A DNA stretch of 64,000 bases, from NCBI GenBank assembly GCA_015956445.1, contig WIUZ02000020.1, positions 682,001 through 746,000 of the forward strand, in the 5' to 3' direction. Both the position numbers and the translations under genes were made by a program. Every line of letters begins with the position of its first letter. The stretch's first letter is position 1. The DNA is from Thelephora terrestris (taxonomy: Eukaryota; Basidiomycota; Agaricomycetes; Thelephorales; Thelephoraceae). The notes beneath the pieces are model-generated. The model was not told where the DNA came from. It made no database searches and saw only the letters and a list, made by a program, of their open reading frames with translations. Positions 48,721-59,187 of this stretch are shown here, in pieces.

Positions 48721-49744
48721 TAACCTACCTATCATGACCTGTTTCAGCCTAATGTCATGTATGCCAGCCAAGACTAACTTCACCCAGTTGCAAACATATG
48801 ACTTGGGTCACAGGACCATAAAGCAAACTGCAGTCCCCTCACTCTGTGCCCAACCATCCCATAAGCCCACAGACGCACATATATATCATCAGCAACCCAG
48901 CATCATGCTTATCACCCATGTTCAACCACAAACCACTCTCACCCTTTGTTCTGTGCCATCTCACAGACAAACCACAACTCAAGTTCATCCACCTCCTTGG
49001 GCCCACAAGCAAGTGGCCTACAAACATATAGTTTATAGACTTATAACATATTCCACACAAGGATTAATATGGGTGGGTGAGCTAGAGTTATGGTTAGGCT
49101 TTGCGATAGCACAGAACAAAGGGTGAGAGTGGTTTGTGGTTGAACATGGGTGATAAGCATGATGCTGGGTTGCTGATGATATATATGTGCGTCTGTGGGC
49201 TTATGGGATGGTTGGGCGCAGAGTGAGGGGACTGCAGTTTGCTTTATGGTCCTGTGACCCAAGTCATATGTTTGCAACTGGGTGAAGTTAGTCTTGGCTG
49301 GCATACATGACATTAGGCTGAAACAGGTCATGATAGGTAGGTTAGGTTTTCCCATACCAGGTTAGGTTAGGTATAGGTTAGGTTAGGTATAGGTTAGGTT
49401 AGGTTAGGTTAGGTTAGGTTAGGTCAGGTCAGGTTAGGGTTAGATTTGGGATTAGACCAGGTTTAGGCTTAGGTTAGGCTTAGGTTCATGGGTCAAGTTT
49501 ACATTGGCTCAGGTTAGATTGAGGATTAGGTTGTGGCTATTATCAGGTTAAGTTTAGTTTCCATTAGGTTAGAGCCACAAACTGATATATGGTCTATCAT
49601 GCATACAAACAGAGTCTAATTTTTTCAAATTCACACAGCTAATGGTTGATTTATAAAGTATCTCCTTTCCTGGAATAGTGATATAATCCATGGGACATGG
49701 AGAAAGGACACCATTCTGCAACTGATGCCCCATGGGCACAAGAT

Positions 49745-49990
49745 GCTGTTGTACAACCCATGGTGCATGGGAATTGGATAGTGATGTACAACCCATGGGG
49801 CATGGGAATTGGATAGCATTGTACAACCCATGGGGCATGGAGAATGGGTAGTGTTGTACAACCCATGCCCCATGGGGAAAGGATAGTGTTGTACAACCCA
49901 TGACCCATGGGGAAGGGATAGTGTTGTACAACCCATGGGGCATGGGCAACAGATACCATTGTACAACCCATGGGGCATGGGCAACGGATA
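49745..49990. repeat. 35-bp tandem array, right arm of G1
   Basis: About seven units in inverse orientation to the left arm. Arm lengths differ mainly by unit number. Confidence 0.9.
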
Positions 49991-50159
49991 CTATTCCATT
50001 ACCCATGGGTCATGGGTTGTACAATGGTATCTTTTCTCCATGGGTCATGGGTTGTACAATGCGTTGTACAACATTGCATGGCCCATGACCCATGGAGAAT
50101 TGTCACGATGTATGGTCCATGACCCATGGAGAAAAGATAGCTGAAGGGGCTCTTTCAAA

Positions 50160-51471
50160 GACCGCACGGAACGGAAAGGAATCTACACCCTTCCCACTCC
50201 TCTCCTCTCAAAAAGCCGAGACGCTTTGTGTAACCTCGACACCCACACTGCTCTTCAACCTTCACTGTCTGGTCTCTGGGGCAAAAAGGCAAACAACAAG
50301 ACGACCCACTTCAAGGCCACTCATTCGAACAAAGACTTGGTGGTCAACATTTTTGGAGAAGTGCTTGGGCGCGCCGGCGGGACCGCTCTTGGCGCACTCG
50401 GGGGATCGAACCTGAAGGAAGGCCAGGTGGGCAACTATACCATTGCTCGCTTGTGAAACGTCTCACCCCTACAAACTAAAGATCATTGATGATGGTGTTG
50501 CAACTTTTATTCGAGACGTTCTTGCCCTTGACGTTCCCACGGAGGCACCACCGGAGTTGACTGACTTCTACAGAGATCAAGTCAGAACTCTGAATGAGAT
50601 CTTCGATTTGGATCTCGGCTTTTCGGTATGAAGCTTCTCCATCCTTGAAGTAGCCTCACTAACCGTTCGCCTTCAGCAATATCCCAAACGTGACTGGGTT
50701 AGGGCGATCCCCAAACATGACGAAAACCAAGTCATTTCTATCGTCCTCCCCTATAAGTACCGTGTACATTTCCTGTGGTCCATGCCTTGCTGTTGCGTCT
50801 TAAATGATTGTATTTCCCAGATTCCCAAAGACTCGGGAAAGCGAGTAGTCACGCGTTCTAGGAAAAGTGATGACATGGATGTCGCTGATTCGGCAGTAAG
50901 TTAACCCTTTTTTACTCCAGCAACTATCTGGTAACATCTGAACCCGCCAGAAATTACCTTGGACACCACCTATACTGCAAGCCGCCTCTCTGACTTTGAT
51001 CCCAACGTCATCCGCTTGGCACATGCAAAACTCGCACAGCAACCACTCCAGGATCCTAGGGGAAATCTTATTGCACCTTGGTTGGCCCCAGAGGCACTTC
51101 GTCCAGGAACATTTGTGAACGTCGAGGCCAAGCTAGCTGTCCACCATTTTAACGTGGAGAATGAGCCTAGCAGCGTGAGTCTGCAGCCTTGTTCCTCGCT
51201 TCTCGTTTAACGTATCTTTACTGATTAGACCTACCAGATCGTTGCCACCCGAGTCAAGATATTGGCCGAATCCCCGCTCCCCTACGAACCCGACTCGTCT
51301 AGCACAATTCAAACCACGCAAACTTCCTCCCAACCCTCCTCTTCCCAGAACCTTGAATGCGGACTGTTTGACGAACTCAGCGAAACTGTTGAAGAAGCCA
51401 ACGCCCAAACTTCTGATGCGGAAGTAATGGCGACCCTCGAAGAATCGCGCAAAAGGTCGCACCCCAAATAG
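50160..51471 (+). CDS. Intron-rich hypothetical host protein (5' part split by G1)
   Basis: Exons can be read at about 50160-50426, 50482-50625, 50677-50763, 50821-50895, 50957-51175 and 51231-51471. The first four joins keep phase. The product includes NIFGEVLGRAGGTALGALGG, FIRDVLALDVPTEAPPELTDFYRDQ and a C-terminus SETVEEANAQTSDAEVMATLEESRKR. The join near 50896-50957 could not be phased, so either my intron is wrong or the gene is damaged. No family is recognised. An upstream exon may lie at 47635-47722, which would place G1 in an intron. Confidence 0.5.
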
Positions 51472-51761
51472 CTATCCTCGAAAAAAAAATTCTCTCAAGA
51501 ATGTGGCGAGGTTCTTGTCCTGATAGCTTCCCCAGTAGTTCCGTCTGTATAGTTTAGTCACTCTATGTTCAAATGTATTGTGTTTGCATCCACTGATCAT
51601 ACCGGATCATCCGTCAGCCACTTGAACCCATCAACTCTCAGCCCCGGGCTCTGCCGCTTGTCGGCCCTAGGCCTTTGTTGCTTCGGGCGAACCAATTCTA
51701 GGCTTTCCCTCCCACAAAGACTGGATCAGTATCTCACCTGATTTCGCACCTCCACACAGAC
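51472..51761. other. 3' flank of host gene
   Basis: About 290 bp up to the start of element A2. No gene seen. An A-run (AAAAAAAAAT) near 51482. Confidence 0.4.
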
Positions 51762-52376
51762 TGTCAGGAACATGGTATTTTTAAACTTTTTATAACACGC
51801 TCTCTCTTCGAACTCTTACCAATTCTTATGTTTGAATGCTTCACGTTCCTTATCCTTCACACCAATCATTCAAAACACACACACGCGCGTACTATTCCCA
51901 GCGAATGGTAACAACATGGCTATACAAAGTGCTATCAACGTCCCATCAGAAATCGACTTTATCTACGGCAGGCCTAAAGGTCATCAATTGTCCATCCCGG
52001 AGATCGTAGTGCTGGCCCCTCCTCACAAGGACCTCCCCGAACATGGCGTCACCATCTTCGGCACTCAGCTGAACGACTAGTTCAAGCCGATAAGAAGAGA
52101 TGCCTTCGAGCGGACCGATCAGCCTCCCAGATGTCACCGAACTGCGGAACACTTGGTCCCACATCTCCATCACCAGGTGACTGCTCGGCAGCACTATCGA
52201 CGTAGTCGACAAGCGACCCTCCGTCTCCCTCATTGGACCCCTGGGTGGGATCCTGTCGTGCAAGGTGAAGCTGGTGTCGGAGTTGGATCTCAGACTCGAC
52301 CTGTCGGTAGGGACGGTTGACCCGGTATCGGAAGGATCGTCCCTCACCTCGACCAGACTGGTCACCATCCGACTCA

Positions 52377-52877
52377 CACTGGGGGCAAGGGCACCTGGAA
52401 TTGGTGATTACATCTTGATTACATGGTGAGTTCATGTGCACTTTTCAATGATTGTAATCACCAATTCCAGGTTGATTACATTTCAAATGTTACCTTGACA
52501 TGTAATCCAGCTAATGTCCACCAATTCCATTTGAAATGTTCTCTACAAATGTTTCTGGGATGTTTTTGACCTGTCAGCACAAATGATACTGCAATGTAGT
52601 CAACATGTTCTTTGATCGTCTGAGATGTAATCTAAATGCGCTCAAAAACATGAGATGTTTTCACAATGTACCCAGTGGGCACATTCAGGAAACATTGCTT
52701 GGGAACATGTTGAGGAAATTTCAAATGGAGTTGGTGGGCACAGTTGAATTACATGTCAAGGTAACATTTGAAATGTAATCAACCTGGAATGGGGAATTAC
52801 AATCATTGAAAAGTGCACATGAACTCACCATGTAATCAAGATGTAATCACTGATTCCAGGTGCCCCTGCCCCCAGTG
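52377..52877. mobile_element. MITE M2 (CACTG-ended, 501 bp)
   Basis: CACTGGGGGCAAGGGCACC...CCCCTGCCCCCAGTG with TCA duplicated on both sides (52374-52376, 52878-52880). It has the same length and family as M1, with its inner part inverted relative to M1. Excision restores the A1 sequence. Confidence 0.92.
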
Positions 52878-53457
52878 TCAACTGGTCGAGGGTAAGGATT
52901 AGCTGATGCGGTCATGCGATGAGCAGGACGGCGTCGAGAGCGTTTGCAACGTTGCCCCTTAGTCACCAGACGTACCTCGGCAACTCTTGGAGCATCTTCG
53001 GCCCGGTCAACTTCCATGACCTCATCCTTGATCTTGACCAGCTGATGGATCGGCTGCAGGATGCAACACCCACAGTTCTCCTTGTCGGACACGGCCAGAG
53101 TAGAAGCCGGAGCCGGAGTCGGAACGGGAACCACGTTCTCAATCGGAGGTGTCGCATAGGACGACGGGTTAGGCGACGGGAGTACCACCTCGTCGGCTTA
53201 CTCCAACTCGAACGGAGCGTCGGCTGTCCCCTGACCAACCAACACCGGACCCTCCTTGCAGTTGCAGGTCTTGTCCTGCAAGGACGTGACCTGCGCCGTC
53301 AACACGGCCACCACGTCTTCGAGCTGTTCAGTCTAGAAGAAGTCTCTCAGTCATTGCATAAACCTGCAAAGGCTGAAAGTACCTTTTCATCCCTCCTGGC
53401 CAACGCACCCTTGATGTTGTTGTCCCGAACCTTCAGGCCGGCGATCAACTCTTGATG

Positions 53458-53744
53458 CACTGGGTCCAGGATAGGATAGGTTTCTGGGGATTATTCTAAA
53501 TAATATTCAGAATATAATTAGAATAATAAACATGTCTTATTTTAAACATATTCTAGCCATATCCTAGGATTATTTTATTCAAATCTGATGCCCAGAGCCA
53601 ACTCTGCTGAGAGTTCATTTGCATTTGCATATTCCTTGAATGTGGGCAGAATCTGTTTTGAAAATAACACATTTATTATTTTAATTATATTCAGAATATT
53701 GATTAGAATAATCCCCCAAAACCTATTCTACCCTGGACCCAGTG
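53458..53744. mobile_element. MITE N (CACTG-ended, 287 bp, AT-rich)
   Basis: CACTGGGTCCAGG...CCTGGACCCAGTG, flanked by ATG (53455-53457, 53745-53747). The interior is AT-rich (AATAATATTCAGAATAT). Excision restores CTTGATGGTTGG as in A1. A different family from M but with the same terminal CACTG and 3-bp duplication. Confidence 0.9.
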
Positions 53745-54987
53745 ATGGTTGGCAACCATTGCCTCCAACGCCTCGTTCGTTCCCTGCTGGAAGGCAGCCA
53801 AGGTCTCCTTCATCTGAAGACCCTCCGCTGACAGACGAAGGACGTCTGCCTTTGCCTCTTTCACCTCGCGCTCCAATCGTTCAACCTAGGCAGTTTGATT
53901 AGTCGAGAGTCATACTCAAATATTCAAACGGAGAACCTACCCGGCTTTCCCCCTCCCGAACAAGCGACCACAAGAGACTGGTGGAAGCGGTAGCATGGCG
54001 GACGGCCCGAGGAACGGTTGCCCCATGCTCCAACAGGTCCTGATCATAGATCCCCCTTTGCAGGGTATACCAGAGCTCCTTCTTGATCGGATGCTCCAGC
54101 TCCCCAAACCTACCCCTCATCTGGAAGGCCACCTTCTCGGCGATCATGGTACGGACCCAGAGCTCATTGTCCCAGGTCAACCCCATCAGATGTGGGATCG
54201 TCTCCCTGAGACGTTCGGCGTCCACCTGATTGACGACCTCCAAGATCTAGAAGCTGTTAGCTCGACCTCAATGCCGAAAGAACGAACCTCTACCTAGAGG
54301 AAGGCGTTAGCGCTAATACAAGAAGCCCTAGTTCTCCCCCATACCTGATCATCCGTGGTATAGGGAGTCCCCGCCGCATTGGCGTAGGTCTTGCGAGCGG
54401 CGGCACAACAGTCGATACAGGAGATGGTGGAGATGCCGTTGGCGACTTTGTATGTGTGGTTGTTTGGGAAAGACATTTGGTGAGATGATGGGGAAGTTGC
54501 TGGTGTTGCTGATCAAGGATGGCTCCAAGAAGATGTCCTTCTTATAGCCTAGGTGGGTGATCCTTCACGTGACCTACCTCGACAAACCTCATTGGTCCAG
54601 GTCACATCAACTTCTGCCCCTGTACCATCATCGTTGGCTTACTACATCAAGCTGACACCTCGGCCCGCGGGTCGGCCTTGGAAGAACTTCGTTCCGGAAC
54701 GCCTAGAACACGCGCGCACTAAAAATAGGTCTCAAGACCCTGATGACCCCTTCATGACATCATGACCCCCTTTTACGACCCCTTATGACATCATGATAAC
54801 GACCAACCCTGGACCCTGATCACACACGTGGGCACAGGGTATCAACATTTGGACACTGTGCTTCTAATCGGATAGTAACCCTATCTGATCTAGTTGTGCT
54901 TTGGAAGCAGAGTAGGCCTGAGCCGAAAAAGGCGGCCGAAGAATATAATCCCTGGTGCCACTTAGGAAGAACGATATTCCCGGGTGC

Positions 54988-55524
54988 TGTCACGAACGCA
55001 TGACATATTGTCCAAAATCACACAGATAATTCAAGACATTGTTCGTATTCCTGGTAATAAGAGTACAAAGCGAAGTAACAAGTATTACAAAACTAAACCA
55101 AGACAAAGGGGTCTACGTCGCAAGGACAGTCCTGGGGAAACGGGCAACGATGAGCAAAGTGGTGAGGATTATGTACGCTTTGAGGACAGTACGAGTACTC
55201 CCGAGTTACCGGGTCCTGCCAACACTCCCTACACCCTAACACATCATGAAACAAACTCTCATGCATCTCCCACTTCACGTCCGTCAACGCGTTGCTCACT
55301 AATGCGAACCCATAGCGGTCCTGAAGACTCGCTACCTCCACCTTCAACTTCATCCAAACCTGACGTGACTTGTCGGAGGGACGACAACGTTGACCAGTAC
55401 GAGTCATCGGATTCTTGCGCCCTTTCTTCTTCTGGGTCCTCTCCACCATCTGACGACGCGGTGAACAGGGGCTTTGTGGGCTAAGGTCCAATGGGGAGAA
55501 GATGGGGTGCCCTGTCAACGTCAA
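54988..55524 (-). mobile_element. Element C3: diverged copy of C (visible 3' part)
   Basis: It begins TGTCACGAACGCATGACA, inserted in A2 after GGTGC. It is similar to C1/C2 to about 55450, then diverges (GACGACGCGGTGAACAGG...). The other end was not found in the window. Confidence 0.7.
55093..55524 (-). CDS. Element C3 protein b, C-terminal part
   Basis: An open 143-codon frame with VERTQKKKGRKNPMTR, then CRECWQDPVTREYSYCPQSVHNPHHFAHRC and an ending DVDPFVLV as in C1/C2. The upstream part (TLTGHPIFSPLDLSPQSP) is unrelated to C1/C2. Conservation of this C-terminus in the most diverged copy supports it as the translated frame. Confidence 0.5.
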   Translation of the reverse strand: MTLTGHPIFSPLDLSPQSPCSPRRQMVERTQKKKGRKNPMTRTGQRCRPSDKSRQVWMKLKVEVASLQDRYGFALVSNALTDVKWEMHESLFHDVLGCRECWQDPVTREYSYCPQSVHNPHHFAHRCPFPQDCPCDVDPFVLV

Positions 55525-55816
55525 TGAAGGTGGTCCTTGGTCGTACGATGCCTCCTAGCTCCGTAGGGACACGTAGGGAACTGTAGGGAAATGTAGTGAA
55601 ATGTCGGGAATGTCGGGAATGTCGGGACGTGTAGGGAGAAGTAGATATCAAGAGGGAACTAAAGATAACTAAAGATAACAGAAGGGAATCAATGAAACAG
55701 ACAAAGGAACAACGAGGGAAAACTTCGGGACGACGACGAGAACTTCGGGAGGTCGGGATCTTCGGGATGACGACAGGACGCTAGAGACAACGACGAGAAC
55801 GCAGGGACGCAGGTAT
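55525..55816. other. Simple-sequence purine-rich DNA
   Basis: Short reiterations (GTAGGGAAATGTAG, GTCGGGAAT, GACGACGAGAAC) with no gene. Similar GACGACGAGAAC reiterations resume after the solo LTR at 56170-56250, so the LTR was inserted into this stretch. Confidence 0.6.
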
Positions 55817-56169
55817 TGTTGAGCAGGTAGAGTATATTCTATACTACTACATGGCGTACTCTAGTTCTTACCTGAGAGGGGAAGATATAGTAGTGCAAGT
55901 GGGGGAGAGAGAGAGAGAAGCGATTGATTGATCTATGGACACATGAGGGGTATATATACTATCTACTCTATTAACGTCACATCTATACAGTGTGACTGAT
56001 GCATGGTCCGTGCGGCGGCTTAAGGCACGCGCGCGTCATACCGATCGATCGGGTCACTGATGTGACACCGTCCCTTCGGGTCACTTATTCAGCGCTCTCC
56101 GGCATCAGCTCTCGCACAAAGCGGTGGAGCCGGTTGACCCGTTGCCGGGCACAGACCTTCGGTTCAACA
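55817..56169. repeat. Solo copia LTR
   Basis: 353 bp, TGTTGAG...TTCAACA, the same family and orientation as the LTRs at 17777 and 26737. Flanked by a perfect GGTAT (55812-55816, 56170-56174) with no internal region, the usual product of LTR-LTR recombination. Confidence 0.95.
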
Positions 56170-56400
56170 GGTATGACGACGAGAACGATAGGGAAGACGC
56201 AGGAGGCTATAGGGAGACGACAACGACGAGAGGAGAACGATAGGGAGAGGAAAACATGGGAATCAGTCCCCTGGATTGGTCTCTGGTGAGTCTATCGAAT
56301 ACAGAGGCTTATATACTAATCTAGGAGGCTCTGAGAACGTAGGAAGCAAGAGGGAACAAACCAAATGATGTCAAAAGACCTAATGACGAGTCTATGACAT

Positions 56401-58723
56401 CACAGGGTTCAGCTATCTTTTCTCCATGGGTCATGGACCATACATCGTGACAATTCTCCATGGGTCATGGGCCATGCAATGTTGTACAACGCGTTGTACA
56501 ACCCATGACCCATGGAGAAAAGATACCATTGTACAACCCATGACCCATGGGTAATGGAATAGTATCCGTTGCCCATGCCCCATGGGTTGTACAATGGTAT
56601 CTGTTGCCCATGCCCCATGGGTTGTACAACACTATCCCTTCCCCATGCCTCATGGGTTGTACAATGCTATCCTTTCCCCATGGGGCATGGGTTGTACAAC
56701 GCTATCCATTTCCCATGCCCCATGGGTTGTACAATGCTATCTGTTCCCCATGGGTCATGGGTTGTACAACGCTATCCATTCTCCATGGTGCATGGGTTGT
56801 ACAACGCTATCCATTCTCCATGGGGCATGGGTTGTACAACACTATCCATTTCCCATGGGTCATGGGTTGTACAACACTATCCAATTCCCATGCCCCATGG
56901 GTTGTACAACGCTATCCGTTCCCCATGGGTCATGGGTTGTACAACGCTATCCATTCTCCATGGGGCATGGGTTGTACAACACTATCCATTTTCCATGCCC
57001 CATGGGTTGTACAACACTATCCATTTCCCATGGGGCATGGGTTGTACAACGCTATCCAATTCCCATGCCCCATGGGTTGTACAACACTATCTGTTCCCCA
57101 TGGGGCATGGGTTGTACAACGCTATCCATTCTCCATGGGGCATGGGTTGTACAACGCTATCCAATTCCCATGCCCCATGGGTTGTACAACGCTATCTGTT
57201 CCCCATGGGTCATGGGTTGTACAACGCTATCCATTCTCCATGGGGCATGGGTTGTACAACACTATCCATTTTCCATGCCCCATGGGTTGTACAACACTAT
57301 CCATTTCCCATGGGGCATGGGTTGTACAACGCTATCCAATTCCCATGCCCCATGGGTTGTACAACGCTATCTGTTCCCCATGGGTCATGGGTTGTACAAC
57401 GCTATCCATTCTCCATGGGGCATGGGTTGTACAACACTATCCATTTTCCATGCCCCATGGGTTGTACAACACTATCCATTTCCCATGGGGCATGGGTTGT
57501 ACAACGCTATCCAATTCCCATGCCCCATGGGTTGTACAACACTATCTGTTCTCCATGGGGCATGGGTTGTACAACGCTATCCATTCTCCATGGGGCATGG
57601 GTTGTACAACGCTATCCATTCTCCATGGGGCATGGGTTGTACAACACTATCTATTTTCCATGCCCCATGGGTTGTACAATGCTATCCAATTCCCATGCCC
57701 CATGGGTTGTACATCACTATCCAATTCCCATGCACCATGGGTTGTACAACAGCATCTTGTGCCCATGGGGCATCAGTTGCAGAATGGTGTCCTTTCTCCA
57801 TGTCCCATGGATTATATCACTATTCCAGGAAAGGAGATACTTTATAAATCAACCATTAGCTGTGTGAATTTGAAAAAATTAGACTCTGTTTGTATGCATG
57901 ATAGACCATATATCAGTTTGTGGCTCTAACCTAATGGAAACTAAACTTAACCTGATAATAGCCACAACCTAATCCTCAATCTAACCTGAGCCAATGTAAA
58001 CTTGACCCATGAACCTAAGCCTAACCTAATCCTAAACCTGGTCTAATCCCAAATCTAACCCTAACCTGACCTGACCTAACCTAACCTAACCTAACCTAAC
58101 CTAACCTATACCTAACCTAACCTGGTATGGGCAAACCTAACCTACCTATCATGACCTGTTTCAGCCTAATGTCATGTATGCCAGCCAAGACTAACTTCAC
58201 CCAGTTGCAAACATATGACTTGGGTCACAGGACCATAAAGCAAACTGCAGTCCCCTCACTCTGCGCCCAACCATCCCATAAGCCCACAGACGCACATATA
58301 TATCATCAGTAACCCAGCATCATGCTTATCACCCATGTTCAACCACAAACCACTCTCACCCTTTGTTCTGTGCTATCTCAAAACCTAACCATAACTCTAG
58401 CTCACCCACCCATATTGATCCTTGTGTGGAATATGTTATAAGTCTATAAACCATATGTTTGTAGGCCACTTGCTTGTGGGCCCAAGGAGGTGGATGAACT
58501 TGAGTTGTGGTTTGTCTGTGAGATGGCACAGAACAAAGGGTGAGAGTGGTTTGTGGTTGAACATGGGTGATAAGCATGATGCTGTGTTACTGATGATATA
58601 TATGTGCGTCTGTGGGCTTATGGGATGGTTGGGCGCAGAGTGAGGGGACTGCAGTTTGCTTTATGGTCCTGTGACCCGAGTCATATGTTTGCAACTGGGT
58701 GAAGTTAGTCTTGGCTGGCATAC
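56401..58723. mobile_element. Element G3: second palindromic element, cut by B2
   Basis: It starts CACAGGGTTCAGC as G1 does. Left arm about 56408-58374, spacer 58375-58525 in inverted orientation relative to G1, right arm from 58526 broken at 58723 by B2. The rest of the right arm is not in the window. Confidence 0.85.
56545..57770. repeat. Expanded 35-bp tandem array in G3
   Basis: About 35 units of a 35-bp repeat (core GGGTTGTACAAC.CTATCC). The period is not a multiple of three and the unit lacks forward stops, so all three forward frames stay open for 420-460 codons. Those frames are by-products of the repeat. Confidence 0.92.
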
Positions 58724-59187
58724 TGTGATGATTTCGCCGTTTACCCCCTTTCACTCCCTTTATTTAACGCCTCATCACCACTAAGTCAGTTGGTGCCCTG
58801 CCCTAAACACGGCGGTAAACTGTTTATTATGCAGTATGCTCTATGCTTAACGACTCAAAGTCCAATACGTGGAACGTGCTACTAGTCAAGATACCCCAGA
58901 AGACCCGAGGTATAATACGTGAACATGTACCGGCGGACCTTCATACGAAGATCCCCCCTACCTGGCCCTCCGTTGCCCCTGGACGACTAGTAGATATTCA
59001 GGCTACCGACAACAAGGGATGTATTAATAAGCGTCGCGCGCTGACCTCTCGCAGAAGTCAACCGGCTTATTAATCTGACCCTTGGATTGGACTTATGAAA
59101 ACCATTATGCTTTACGACTCATGGATCACGCGCAATAGACAAAATAGAAAGAAGATTAATTGAAAGCCAACAGTACAAAAGAGTTAT

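Larger units (their letters stand above)
47824..50149. mobile_element. Element G1: 2.3 kb near-palindromic (foldback) element
   Basis: Left arm 47831-48956 and right arm 49109-50145 are inverted copies around a 152-bp spacer (48957-49108). Each arm has a tip (TTCAGCTATCTTTTCTCC...), an array of 35-bp units, a (CCTAA)-rich block and a unique inner part. The 10-bp repeat CTCTTTCAAA flanks it (47814-47823, 50150-50159), consistent with a target duplication. No transposase is encoded. The sequence resembles a foldback or Mutator-like non-autonomous element, but the class is not certain. Confidence 0.85.
52082..54476 (-). pseudogene. Element A protein, copy 2, broken by two MITEs
   Basis: Start codon 54474-54476 (MSFPNNHTYKVANG). 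The exon layout is the same as in A1. MITE N sits in the coiled-coil exon and MITE M2 in the last exon. The flanking pieces remain close to A1 at protein level, with short indels (for example TTG-to-GGG changes in the SLL block). It is non-functional as it stands. Confidence 0.75.
51762..54987 (-). mobile_element. Element A2 (visible part), interrupted by M2, N and C3
   Basis: It starts TGTCAGGAACATGG exactly as A1 and follows it to 54987, where C3 is inserted (GGTGC at 54983-54987 is the left half of that duplication). The left flank of A2 is CAGAC. The right part of A2 (about 850 bp by comparison with A1) is not seen in the window and should lie beyond C3. Confidence 0.85.

Noticed and set aside
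49041-49355. Repeated MGKPNLPIMTCF frame as a conserved protein
   Set aside because: It appears on both strands only because it lies in the arms of the palindrome; no independent conservation.
56547-57929. Three overlapping frames of 421-460 codons as protein genes
   Set aside because: They arise from a stop-free 35-bp tandem repeat read in three frames; there is no start context, domain or conserved frame.
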